Positions 6,697 to 14,033 of a stretch of DNA of 21,722 nucleotides are shown here, in pieces (within the stretch, counting starts at the first letter, position 1; each line of letters opens with the position of its first letter). The DNA comes from an uncultured Sphingomonas sp. GTDB taxonomy: Bacteria; Pseudomonadota; Alphaproteobacteria; Sphingomonadales; Sphingomonadaceae. Below the pieces are notes generated by a model, which worked only from the letters and a program-made list of their open reading frames with translations, did not search any database and was not told the origin of the DNA. Location: contig CAMLSA010000056.1 of assembly GCA_946482655.1 (NCBI GenBank), forward strand, positions 1 through 21,722. Direction: 5' to 3'. The position numbers and the translations under genes are program-made.

Positions 6697-8909
6697 GCCG
6701 GCGTGACCTTGGAGGAGACCGGCAAGCAGATCGAGCAACGGAGGCCGGCCGGGGCAAAGGAAAACTCGACCTTCCCCTCGAGTTCTCGCTCCACACCCTG
6801 CTTGACCATCCGCAATCCAAAACCGCGATGCTCGGTCGGGCGAAGCTCGGGACCGCCGGTCTCGCGCCAGTCAAGCTCGACGGTGGGATCTCCTGGAACA
6901 TCGGTCTCGCGCCAATGTACGTCGAGCCGTCCGCCGGTCTCGGATAGCGCGCCATATTTGGCCGCGTTGGTCGCCAGTTCATGGAATGCCATGTGGAGCG
7001 TCAGCGCAGCATTGGGACTGAGGCGGACCAAGGGTCCGCCAACTACAAGCGCGCCCGGCTGCTGGGGATCACCATAAGGAGCCAGCGTGCGTTCCAGGAT
7101 ATCCGTCAGGGAAGCGCCTTCCCAGGAGCCGCGTGTGAGAAGATCGTGTGCGCTGGCAAGGGCAGCAAGACGGCCATCGAGGTTCTCATAGTAGACGTCC
7201 GGCGAGGAAGCTGTGTGTCGGCTCAGCAGAGCGACCGACTGCACGCTCGCCAACGTATTCTTGACGCGATGATTCAGTTCGTCGAGCAGGGCGCGCTGCC
7301 GTTCCTCCACCCATTTCCGCTCGGTGATGTCGCGGACGAACGCGCAGAAGCTCAACGCTTCGCCTTCGTGAATCGGTGTGATCGACAGCTCGACAGGGAA
7401 TTCTCGTCCATCCCGGCGCCGTGCCGTCAGTTCCAAGCGCTGGTTCAGCACCTTCGCTTCGCCACTGGCCAGATATCGCGCCAGTCCCAGCCGATGCGCC
7501 TCACGATAGCGCTCGGGCATGATCGTTTCGTCGACAGGCCGGCCCAGCACCTCGGCCTGGTCCCAACCAAACATCGCCTCCGCTTTAGGGCTCCATTCGG
7601 TGATCCGACCGGAACGATCGATCGTGACGATGGCATCGAGCGCCGCCTCTACGATCAGCCGATTGCGCCGCTCGCTCGCATGGAACGCCTCCTCGGCGCG
7701 GCGCTGCTCGCTAATGTCGGTCGAGATGCCGAACACGGCGTAGGTCCGGCCGGAATCGTCGCGCAGCGGCGTCTTCACCGAGATATAGCTGTGGAGGCCA
7801 TTGTCGAGGGGAGCCGTCTCCTCGTCGGTCAGCGCGGCGTCTGCCGCAGCGACCCGTTCATCCATTGCGCGGAATGCATCTGCCGTATCTTTGGGGAAGA
7901 TGTCGTGGTCGGTTTTGCCGATCACCGCCGATTGATCGAGTTGAAAGATATCGGCGTACCGCCGATTGACCATGAGGTAGCGACCCGCCAGATCCTTGAC
8001 GTAGATCACCGCCGGACTGTTCTCGACGACCGCTTCGATCAATCGCTGGTTTCGGCGCTGTTCCGCCTCGCGTGCGGCGAGCCGGCCGGCCATGATCACG
8101 GTGACGGCCGACAGCCCCGCGGCGGTCGCCACCGCCAGCAACGCAAACCCAAAAGGCGCGGGGATCGCGCGCGCTTCATCCATCACTACAAGCAAGCCGG
8201 CCAGGGCAAAGGGCAGACCCACGACCGCGGGCAGGAGGCGTCGCGCGGCAACCCCGCCGCCGTCATTCTCTAAAACGATGGCAATCCAGCTGTCGCTGGG
8301 CCGGACGAAGAGCGCCGACACAAACAACAGGGCGAAGCATATGGCGGTTGGCAGGGCCATCGCCGAGAATGGCGCTACCCGGTACAGGGTCTCGACCCCA
8401 TAGGCGTAACCGGAGACCGCTAGCGCGGTGACAACGAGGCCGGTGGCGATCAACCAACCATAGATTCTTCCGGTGTGTCGTCCTGACGGCAGGGACAATG
8501 CTACCGACAAGATCACGAAGTTGAATGCGGTCGCTGGCGCCATGCGCCCGCGCGTGATACCAAAGAGATGGCCGCTCCGCTCCGACGGCGCCGAACCGAC
8601 AAGCCCGCCCTTCACTATGAAATCGGCAAGCGCGAATAGCCCGAGCATGACCACGGCCAGAAGCGCGCCGGCGCGCACAGCGCGGATACGTCCGATGCTT
8701 TCCGTCGGGCGCACAAGCGTCACGATCGCGGCAGCGCTCAAAAGAAAGCACAGGATCGTCGGCACCGACATCGGAGCCAGTCCGGGAATGATGCTGGCGA
8801 GCGTCGGAACGCCCAAGGTCCAGCCGGCCGTTGCCGTGACGCACAGAATGGCAACGATTAGGATGCCGACCAGCTGAATAATCGTGGCTACTTTGCCCTG
8901 GCCGATCAT
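6693..8909 (-). CDS. Membrane-bound double-PAS sensor histidine kinase, HWE family
   Basis: This sensor kinase of 738 residues has about eight predicted membrane helices in its first 285 residues (for example IIQLVGILIVAILC, ALLAVVMLGLFALADF, GWLIATGLVVTALAV). A PAS domain follows at about 290-400, ending GISTDISEQR, and a second at about 415-535, ending FVRDITERK. The kinase core starts LLDELNHRVKNTLA with phospho-acceptor His at about 547. It has the HWE hallmarks: His in FHELATNAAKYGALS (about 643) and WRETGG (Trp 681, Glu 683). I chose ATG at 8909 because GAGAGGGG lies just upstream and the first helix then follows the N-terminus; ATG at 9080 would add 57 poorly conserved-looking residues. 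The stop overlaps the receiver gene. The signal sensed is unknown; the membrane block could detect a small molecule or redox state. Confidence 0.9.
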   Translation of the reverse strand: MIGQGKVATIIQLVGILIVAILCVTATAGWTLGVPTLASIIPGLAPMSVPTILCFLLSAAAIVTLVRPTESIGRIRAVRAGALLAVVMLGLFALADFIVKGGLVGSAPSERSGHLFGITRGRMAPATAFNFVILSVALSLPSGRHTGRIYGWLIATGLVVTALAVSGYAYGVETLYRVAPFSAMALPTAICFALLFVSALFVRPSDSWIAIVLENDGGGVAARRLLPAVVGLPFALAGLLVVMDEARAIPAPFGFALLAVATAAGLSAVTVIMAGRLAAREAEQRRNQRLIEAVVENSPAVIYVKDLAGRYLMVNRRYADIFQLDQSAVIGKTDHDIFPKDTADAFRAMDERVAAADAALTDEETAPLDNGLHSYISVKTPLRDDSGRTYAVFGISTDISEQRRAEEAFHASERRNRLIVEAALDAIVTIDRSGRITEWSPKAEAMFGWDQAEVLGRPVDETIMPERYREAHRLGLARYLASGEAKVLNQRLELTARRRDGREFPVELSITPIHEGEALSFCAFVRDITERKWVEERQRALLDELNHRVKNTLASVQSVALLSRHTASSPDVYYENLDGRLAALASAHDLLTRGSWEGASLTDILERTLAPYGDPQQPGALVVGGPLVRLSPNAALTLHMAFHELATNAAKYGALSETGGRLDVHWRETDVPGDPTVELDWRETGGPELRPTEHRGFGLRMVKQGVERELEGKVEFSFAPAGLRCSICLPVSSKVTPA

Positions 8910-9082
8910 TGCCCCTCTCTCGCACGCCCATTGGTGCCATGGCGCCACAATGTGTAGTTCTAATAGTTGTTCGTTTCCATAGCTATGACGCTTAGACCTG
9001 AGATCCCCTGCCGCGCTCTTATCTGATGTCGTCTGTTTGCAGACACCGCTTCGGAGCGAATGATCCACATCCGAGGCCATTG

Positions 9083-9946
9083 CTCCTTAAGATCGACTTC
9101 GGCGCGTTGGGAAGCGTCCGCCAGCACTGGAAGGGCGTCGGCGTCACCCTGTTCATCAATTGGGCGGTCAAGCCCTTCTCTATGGCGCTGCTCGGCACAT
9201 TATTCCTGGGCTGGCTGTTCGCGCCGTTGCTCCCGGCAGGCGAGATTCCCTCTTATATCGCTGGGCTGATCCTGCTCGCCGCCGCACCCTGCACAGCCAT
9301 GGTGTTCGTCTGGTCGAACCTGTGCGACGGTGAACCCAATTTCACGCTGAGTCAGGTGGCGCTGAATGACCTCATCATGGTGTTCGCATTCGCGCCGCTG
9401 GTCGGTCTGCTGCTTGGAGTCGCCTCGATAACGGTGCCGTGGGGCACGCTGCTGCTCTCGGTCGTGCTCTATATCGTCGTGCCGGTGATCGTAGCCCAGC
9501 TCCTCCGCCGCACCGTGCTGGCATCGGGAGGACAGGCCGCGCTCGACCGGCTGCTGGTCCGTCTCGGTCCGGTATCGCTGTTCGCCCTGCTGGCGACGCT
9601 GGTGCTGCTGTTCGGCTTCCAGGGTGAGGCGATCATCCTGCAACCGCTGGTGATCGCGCTGATCGCCGTGCCGATACTTGCGCAGGTCTATTTCAACGCG
9701 GGGCTGGTCTACTGGCTCAGTCGGCGGTTCGGCGTCGCGTGGTGCGTGGCGGCACCCGCCGCGTTGATCGGCGCGTCCAATTTCTTTGAGCTGGCGGTGG
9801 CCGCGGCGATCAGCCTGTTCGGCCTCAAGTCCGGTGCGGCACTCGCCACGGTGGTCGGCGTGCTGGTCGAGGTGCCGGTGATGCTGTCGGTCGTGGCGAT
9901 CGTGAAGCGGACGCGTGGCTGGTATGAGGAGGGAGCGACCGCTTGA
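9083..9946 (+). pseudogene. acr3: 5'-truncated acr3 arsenite efflux gene, broken second copy
   Basis: From about 9083 the frame encodes LLKIDFGALGSVRQHWKG onward and follows the intact Acr3 of this window (minus strand, 12541-13605) to the C-terminus. It lacks the equivalent of the first 68 or so residues, including the first one to two membrane helices. An in-frame ATG at 9026 could start a chimeric protein, but its 18 extra residues (MSSVCRHRFGAND...) are unrelated and come from sequence upstream of the kinase gene. The conserved Cys motif APCTAMVFVWSNLC is kept. The stop overlaps a TTG start of a broken arsH (TTGA). No ars promoter or arsR lies upstream. A transporter without its first helices is unlikely to work, so I call it a pseudogene made by a rearrangement at about 9080. 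Confidence 0.85.
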
Positions 9947-10696
9947 CCCGTATCCGACATCTTCCCGACCCGGATAATCTGCCTGCGCTCGATCCGCGCT
10001 ATGCCCCGGCCCGGCCTTGGCCTTGGCGCCGGCGATCCGCCGCCGCGTATCCTGCTGCTCTATGGTTCTCTGCGCGAACGGTCCTTCTCGCGTCTCGCGG
10101 TCGAGGAAGCCGCGCGCCTGCTCCAGTTCTTCGGCGCGGAGACGCGCATTTACGATCCGTCCGACCTGCCTTTACCCGACCAGGTGAAGGGCGACGATCA
10201 TCCCGCTGTTCATGAACTGCGCGGCCATGCCCTGTGGTCCGAAGGGATGGTGTGGTGCAGCCCGGAGCGCCACGGCCAGATCACCGGCCTCATGAAGGCG
10301 CAGATCGACCATCTGCCGCTGGAGATGAAGGGGATGCGCCCGACCCAGGGCCGAACGCTCGCGGTCATGCAGGTATCGGGTGGCTCGCAGTCGTTCAACG
10401 GGGTCAACACGCTGCGCCTGCTCGGCCGCTGGATGCGTATGGTCACCATCCCCAACCAGTCGAGTGTGGCGATGGCCTATAAGGAGTTCGACGAAGCCGG
10501 GCGCATGAAGCCGTAGAGCTACTATGACCGTATCGTCGATGTGATGGAGGAACTGGTTCGGTTCACGGTGTTGCTGCGCCCGCACGCCGCGCAGCTTGTG
10601 GATCGCTATTCCGAGCGCAAGGCGGTAGGCGTGGCGGTCGATCCGGCGAACGACCTGTCCGCTGTCGCCATGGCGTCGTCGCAAACATCGAGGTAA
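9943..10696 (+). pseudogene. arsH: arsH pseudogene with frameshift and nonsense codon
   Basis: This is a broken relative of the intact ArsH at 11379-12113. It starts at TTG 9943, overlapping the acr3 stop, with GGAGGGAG a few bases upstream. The frame reads [16 protein letters not shown], then needs a one-base correction at about 9994-9996 (GATCCGCGCT where GATCGCGCT would keep LDRAM) to continue into the FMN-reductase part ([35 protein letters not shown]). At 10514-10516 a TAG replaces the Ser codon of KP-S-SYYDRI; the same frame then runs on with [16 protein letters not shown] to TAA at 10694-10696. Two independent lesions mean it makes no full-length ArsH. A fragment starting at ATG 10001 (171 residues) could be translated but lacks the C-terminus. 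Confidence 0.9.
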
Positions 10697-10962
10697 GACT
10701 TGGTTCGCGAACCGGCCGTGGCCGGCGAGCGACGACTTCTCCCTGCATGACAAGAGCGGCCGCGCGCCGGCTTGGGGCGCGGCCGGGAATGCCCCCGGCC
10801 TCCCAGGAAGAAAGGCCGGGACCGGCCCATTCCGTTATTCGGCGGCGACGGTGTAGGACGCTTCGCCTTCCTGTACGCGGCCCTTGCGCGGGTTCCGCGT
10901 AACAGAAAATTCCCCGGAGGAAGGTTAAAACTAACTGATTTTCCTATGAGCGACCAGATAGG
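10697..10962. other. GC-rich non-coding stretch with hairpins and a short relic frame
   Basis: No complete gene is visible between the arsH pseudogene and the insertion-sequence remnant. The stretch contains GC-rich inverted repeats, for example GGCCGGG (10781-10787) with CCCGGCC (10794-10800). On the minus strand, 10924-10835 reads as a 29-residue protein-like tail, SVTRNPRKGRVQEGEASYTV and then AAE and a stop, open on its upstream side only to a TAA at 10925-10927. It looks like the last part of a gene whose body has been lost. I do not recognise the family. Confidence 0.35.
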
Positions 10963-11212
10963 TGACAGAATGTACCGGAGACATGGGTGACACTTTTCCC
11001 CTGCGATCGCAGGGGAAAAGTGTCGATGCCGTGGAAGAAAGTCTCCGTGATGGACGAACGTCTGCGCTTTGTGGCTCGTATTTTGGAGGGTGAGCCGATG
11101 ACCGACTTGTGTCGGGAATTCGGGATTTCACGCAAGACCGGCTACAAGATCGTCGGCCGATATCGGGAGGATGGGCCAGTCGCCCTATGCGACCGCTCCC
11201 GCCGGCCAGTCC
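10963..11212 (+). mobile_element. Remnant of an IS481-family insertion sequence, 5' end only
   Basis: A terminal-repeat-like stretch (TGACAGAATGTACCGGAGAC from 10963, then ATGGGTGACA) is followed by a perfect palindrome and by the first 62 or so codons of an IS481-type transposase. Homology stops at about 11212, in the middle of the transposase; the catalytic DDE domain and the right end are missing. The element lies between the broken and the intact ars gene sets, so its activity or recombination may have shaped this junction. The exact left end is uncertain because no target duplication can be checked with the right end lost. Confidence 0.7.
10989..11024. promoter_or_regulatory. Perfect 36-bp palindrome covering the transposase ribosome-binding site
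   Basis: The left arm is GACACTTTTCCCCTGCGA (10989-11006) and the right arm, 11007-11024, is its exact reverse complement. The right arm contains AGGGG (11011-11015), the only good ribosome-binding site for the transposase ATG at 11026. An mRNA spanning the palindrome would fold into an 18-bp stem (less a small loop) that hides this site. Transcripts entering from outside would include the whole stem, as in the known protection of IS10 and IS50 transposase from read-through. The role here is inferred. Confidence 0.55.
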
Positions 11213-11241
11213 AATACATTCTGGCCGCAAACGATGCTTAA
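11026..11241 (+). pseudogene. IS481-family transposase, N-terminal fragment
   Basis: The frame starts at ATG 11026 with MPWKKVSVMDERLRFVARIL and continues through a helix-turn-helix (LCREFGISRKTGYKIVGRY) into DRSRRPV, the usual beginning of IS481-family transposases. After about residue 62 the sequence departs from the family and the frame stops at 71 residues. Full-length relatives have several hundred residues with a DDE integrase core, absent here. The fragment could still bind the terminal repeats, but not transpose. An in-frame GTG at 10987 lies inside the palindrome and is a less likely start. The 137 bases after it (to 11378) hold no recognisable gene, only short open frames. Confidence 0.8.
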
Positions 11242-11378
11242 GCCTCACTTGAATGAAGCTCAAGTTTCCGTAGTCGGGGCACGAATCGCTGAAATGAAAG
11301 ACCCTCAAAGATGTCGAAGGACTCGAGCCGCTGCGAAGAAATGATGGCGGACGCGCACGAAGCAAAGCGTGATTGAGA

Positions 11379-12113
11379 TCAAGCAGTCGCGCGCGTCACG
11401 ATGTCCACTTCGCGTTTAATGGCGACTGCCTTGCGCTCCGAATAACGTTCCACGAGCTGATCGACATGGCCACGCGTGAGGATGGTGAAGCGGACCAGTT
11501 CTTCCATCACGTCGACTATGCGATCGTAATAGCTGGAGGGCTTCAACCGGCCATTCTCGTCGAACTCCTTATAGGCCATCGCCACACTCGACTGGTTGGG
11601 GATGGTGACCATACGCATCCAGCGGCCGAGCAGGCGCAGCGTGTTGACCCCGTTGAACGACTGCGAGCCACCCGATACCTGCATGACCGCGAGCGTTCGG
11701 CCCTGGGTCGGGCGCATCCCCTTCATCTCCAGCGGCAGATGGTCGATCTGCGCCTTCATGAGGCCGGTGATCTGGCCGTGCCGTTCGGGGCTGCACCAGA
11801 CCATGCCTTCGGACCAGAAGGCATGGTCGCGCAGTTCGTGGACCGCAGGATGATCGTCGCCCTTCACCTGATCGGGGAACGGCAGGTCGCTCGGATCGAA
11901 TATCCGCACCTCCGCGCCGAACAGGATCAGCAGGCGCGCCGCTTCCTCCACCGCCAGGCGGCTGAACGAGCGTTCGCGCAGCGATCCGTACAGCAGGAGG
12001 ATGCGCGGCGGATGATCGAGATTTCCGAGACCGGCCGCGAGGTCGGGACGGACCATCGCCCGATCGAACGCAGGCATAGTGTCGGGATCGGGAAGGATAC
12101 GCAGGCGGGACAT
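11379..12113 (-). CDS. arsH: ArsH, NADPH-dependent FMN reductase / organoarsenical oxidase
   Basis: This 244-residue flavoprotein has the ArsH fold. ArsH enzymes are known to oxidise trivalent methyl- and aryl-arsenicals to less toxic pentavalent forms, using NADPH and FMN. The FMN-binding [10 protein letters not shown] lies at 43-52, and family motifs [12 protein letters not shown] (106-117), [11 protein letters not shown] (122-132) and [15 protein letters not shown] (146-160) follow. ATG at 12113 shares one base with the arsN2 stop (TGATG), making it the last gene of the operon. An upstream extension of the frame to 12377 is only overlap with arsN2. A diverged, broken copy lies in inverted orientation at 9943-10696. 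I see no strong terminator between its end and the insertion-sequence remnant. The C-terminal tail ([14 protein letters not shown]) differs entirely from that of the broken copy. Confidence 0.95.
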   Translation of the reverse strand: MSRLRILPDPDTMPAFDRAMVRPDLAAGLGNLDHPPRILLLYGSLRERSFSRLAVEEAARLLILFGAEVRIFDPSDLPFPDQVKGDDHPAVHELRDHAFWSEGMVWCSPERHGQITGLMKAQIDHLPLEMKGMRPTQGRTLAVMQVSGGSQSFNGVNTLRLLGRWMRMVTIPNQSSVAMAYKEFDENGRLKPSSYYDRIVDVMEELVRFTILTRGHVDQLVERYSERKAVAIKREVDIVTRATA

Positions 12114-12544
12114 CAGGCAATCCGTTTCATGAGGAAGGCGGCACTGGCCGGGCAGAGCGAACGAAATTCGGCCGAGGCGGCGATGGCTGGCGGCGCTTCC
12201 TCGCGCGTCGCAACGGCGTAGCCGTGGCTGCGGAAGAAGGGCTCGGCGGTCGTGGTCAGGAGATAGAGACGGCGAACGCCGCCCTTGGCCGCGGCTTGCT
12301 CGATCCGGTCGAGCATGGCTGCGCCCAGTCCGCTTCTGCGCCGATCCGCCGTTACGACGAGGGACCGCAGCAGGCAATCCGGGCCGGTGCCTTCGAGCCC
12401 GCCAAAGCCGACCAGGCCAGCATCATCCTCGAAGCGATAGAAGCGGCGTTCCGGCTGGGCGAGATCAGCGACCGGCAATTCGGCCAGGGTTAGCTCGGCG
12501 GCAAGATCGGCCAGCATTGCAGGATCGAGAAGGCATGCGATCAC
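12113..12544 (-). CDS. arsN2: ArsN2-like GNAT N-acetyltransferase
   Basis: This 143-residue GNAT acetyltransferase resembles the ArsN2 group found inside ars operons. Members are linked to resistance to organoarsenicals such as arsenical amino-acid analogues, by acetylating an amine with acetyl-CoA. The acetyl-CoA-binding segment is [20 protein letters not shown] (about 58-77), with the RRSGLG loop matching R/QxxGxG/A. It is followed by [17 protein letters not shown] (about 94-110) and the ArsN2-like [18 protein letters not shown] near the end. The start is GTG at 12544, overlapping the acr3 stop (GTGA); ATG at 12517 would be shorter and lose the coupling. The arsH start overlaps its stop. 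The subgroup assignment is from memory of these motifs plus context, so the exact substrate is inferred. Confidence 0.85.
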   Translation of the reverse strand: MIACLLDPAMLADLAAELTLAELPVADLAQPERRFYRFEDDAGLVGFGGLEGTGPDCLLRSLVVTADRRRSGLGAAMLDRIEQAAAKGGVRRLYLLTTTAEPFFRSHGYAVATREEAPPAIAASAEFRSLCPASAAFLMKRIA

Positions 12545-13605
12545 ACCGGCAGGCGCCGCTCATACCAGGGCCGGGTCGCCTTCACGATGCCGACGACCGA
12601 GAGCATCACCGGAACCTCGACCAGTACGCCCACCACGGTGGCCAGCGCGGCTCCCGAATTCAGCCCGAACAGGCTGATCGCGGCTGCCACTGCCAGTTCG
12701 AAGAAGTTGGACGCACCGATCAACGCGGCTGGTGCGGCGACGCACCATGCGACGCCGAAGCGCCGACTGAGCCAGTAGGCGAGCCCCGCGTTCAGATAGA
12801 CCTGGATCAGGATCGGCACTGCGATCAGCGCGATGACCAGCGGGTGACCAATGATCGCCTCTCCCTGGAATCCGAACAGCAGCACGAGCGTCGTCAGCAG
12901 GGCGACCAGCGACACCGGCCCGAACCGCGCCAGCAGTCGGTCGAGGGCGGCCGGGCCTCTCGAAGCGAGCACCCGCCTGATGATCTGCGCGACGATGACC
13001 GGGACGACGATGTAGAGCAGGACCGAGATCAGCAGCGTGTCCCATGGAACCGTGATCGAGGCCACGCCGAGCAGCAGCCCGACCAGCGGGGCGAAGGCGA
13101 ACACCATGATGATGTCGTTGAGCGCGACCTGGCTCAACGTATAGCCGGGCTCACCCTCACACAGGTTGGACCACACGAAGACCATCGCCGTGCAGGGAGC
13201 CGCCGCCAGCAAGATCAGCCCGGCGATGTAGGAATCGATGTTGGCGGCAGGCAGCAGCGGCCGGAACAACCAGCCGAGGAACAGCGTCCCGAGCAGGGCC
13301 ATCGAGAAGGGTTTGACCGCCCAGTTGATGAACAGGGTGACGCCGACGCCCTTCCAATGTTGCCGGACCAATCCCAAGGCACCGAGATCGATCTTGAGCA
13401 ACATCGGAATGATCATCAGCCAGATCAGCACCGCGACGATCAGGTTGACCCGTGCGATCTCGGCCGAAGCGATCACCGCGAACAGGCCCGGCATCGCGTA
13501 ACCGAGCGCGATGCCCACGACGATGCAGAGCGCGACCCAGACGCTGAGATAGCGTTCGAAGGTGCCGATCGCAGGTTTCGGCCGGGCGGCCAGCGTCGCG
13601 TTCAT
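12541..13605 (-). CDS. acr3: Acr3-family arsenite efflux transporter
   Basis: This 354-residue inner-membrane carrier exports As(III), driven by the proton-motive force. It is almost entirely hydrophobic with about ten predicted helices, as usual for Acr3 (ACR3/BASS fold). The family signature around the essential Cys, LAAAPCTAMVFVWSNLCEGE, is intact, as are PxLLKIDLGAL-type residues at about 67-77 and GASNFFELAVA near 290. It starts at ATG 13605, overlapping the stop of the glutaredoxin-type arsC (ATGA), and its own stop overlaps the arsN2 start (GTGA). This is the only complete arsenite pump in the window; the inverted copy at 9083 lacks its first helices. The gene is sometimes labelled arsB, but the sequence belongs to Acr3, not the unrelated ArsB antiporter. 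Confidence 0.95.
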   Translation of the reverse strand: MNATLAARPKPAIGTFERYLSVWVALCIVVGIALGYAMPGLFAVIASAEIARVNLIVAVLIWLMIIPMLLKIDLGALGLVRQHWKGVGVTLFINWAVKPFSMALLGTLFLGWLFRPLLPAANIDSYIAGLILLAAAPCTAMVFVWSNLCEGEPGYTLSQVALNDIIMVFAFAPLVGLLLGVASITVPWDTLLISVLLYIVVPVIVAQIIRRVLASRGPAALDRLLARFGPVSLVALLTTLVLLFGFQGEAIIGHPLVIALIAVPILIQVYLNAGLAYWLSRRFGVAWCVAAPAALIGASNFFELAVAAAISLFGLNSGAALATVVGVLVEVPVMLSVVGIVKATRPWYERRLPV

Positions 13606-14033
13606 GCGCCGAACCTCGCGCCCGCGGCGTCGATCACCTGCTCGCCGTTCTCCTTGGCGAATGCCCCCTGCTGCGGTGCCGGCAGCAGATCCAGCACCGC
13701 CTCCGAAGGCCGGCAGAGCTTCACTCCCAGCGGCGACACCACGATCGGGCGGTTGATCAGGACCGGATGCGCCATCATCGCATCGATAAGCTGCGCGTCG
13801 CCGAGCGCCGGATCATCCAGGCCGAGTTCGGCAAAAGGCGTGCCTTTCTCGCGCAGCAGATCGCGCGGGGCGATGGCCATGCGCTCGATCAGCGATACCA
13901 GCAGCGCCCGCGACGGCGGCGTCTTCAGATATTCGACGACATGCGGCTCGATCCCGGCATTGCGGATCATCGCCAGCGTGTTGCGCGACGTCCCGCATTC
14001 CGGGTTGTGATAGATGACGATATCGACCGGCAT
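13602..14033 (-). CDS. arsC: Arsenate reductase ArsC, glutaredoxin-coupled type
   Basis: This 143-residue cytoplasmic enzyme reduces arsenate to arsenite with glutathione and glutaredoxin, feeding Acr3. It has the ArsC/Spx fold with IYHNPECGTSRNTL at the N-terminus, Cys13 being the catalytic thiol, and the later Arg of LINRPIVVSPLGVKLCRPSE that binds the oxyanion. Length matches the E. coli plasmid R773 type (141 residues). The start is ATG 14033, sharing a base with the stop of the preceding arsC frame (TGATG), and the stop overlaps the acr3 ATG. Because the preceding gene is frameshifted, ribosomes that stop early at 14176 would end about 140 bases short of this start, which may weaken coupled translation (inference). 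Confidence 0.94.
   Translation of the reverse strand: MPVDIVIYHNPECGTSRNTLAMIRNAGIEPHVVEYLKTPPSRALLVSLIERMAIAPRDLLREKGTPFAELGLDDPALGDAQLIDAMMAHPVLINRPIVVSPLGVKLCRPSEAVLDLLPAPQQGAFAKENGEQVIDAAGARFGA

Larger units (their letters stand above)
9083..10696 (+). repeat. Arm 1 of an imperfect inverted acr3/arsH duplication
   Basis: This stretch (acr3 then arsH) is a diverged relative, in inverted orientation, of the acr3 and arsH genes at 11379-13401. Protein and base agreement is high but clearly not identical by eye. The intact arm has arsN2 between acr3 and arsH, whereas here the two genes join directly, so the arms are not a simple recent copy. Confidence 0.75.
11379..13401 (-). repeat. Arm 2 of the imperfect inverted acr3/arsH duplication
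   Basis: acr3 from about codon 69 (13401) to its stop, and all of arsH, match arm 1 (9083-10696) in inverted orientation, with arsN2 (12113-12544) as extra sequence in this arm. The arms are separated by about 680 bases that include the insertion-sequence remnant. Confidence 0.75.

Noticed and set aside
6981..8273. A 430-codon open frame opposite the histidine kinase
   Set aside because: It is antisense to a complete PAS/HWE kinase; the composition is that of a shadow frame.
8940..8990. A GGAAC-like stretch before the histidine kinase as a general-stress sigma-factor promoter
   Set aside because: It reads GGAAAC, not GGAAC, and no GTT-type -10 lies at the right distance.
9026..9082. A genuine alternative N-terminus for the first acr3
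   Set aside because: The 18 residues are Arg/His/Pro-rich, not helical or hydrophobic, and come from sequence outside the acr3 match.
11247..11265. A 6-bp hairpin (ACTTGA/TCAAGT) downstream of arsH as a terminator
   Set aside because: The stem is short and no T-run follows in the direction of ars transcription.
12517..14010. A 497-codon open frame on the plus strand, opposite acr3 and arsC
   Set aside because: Its Gln/Asp/Arg-rich low-complexity translation mirrors the hydrophobic codons of Acr3; it is a shadow frame.
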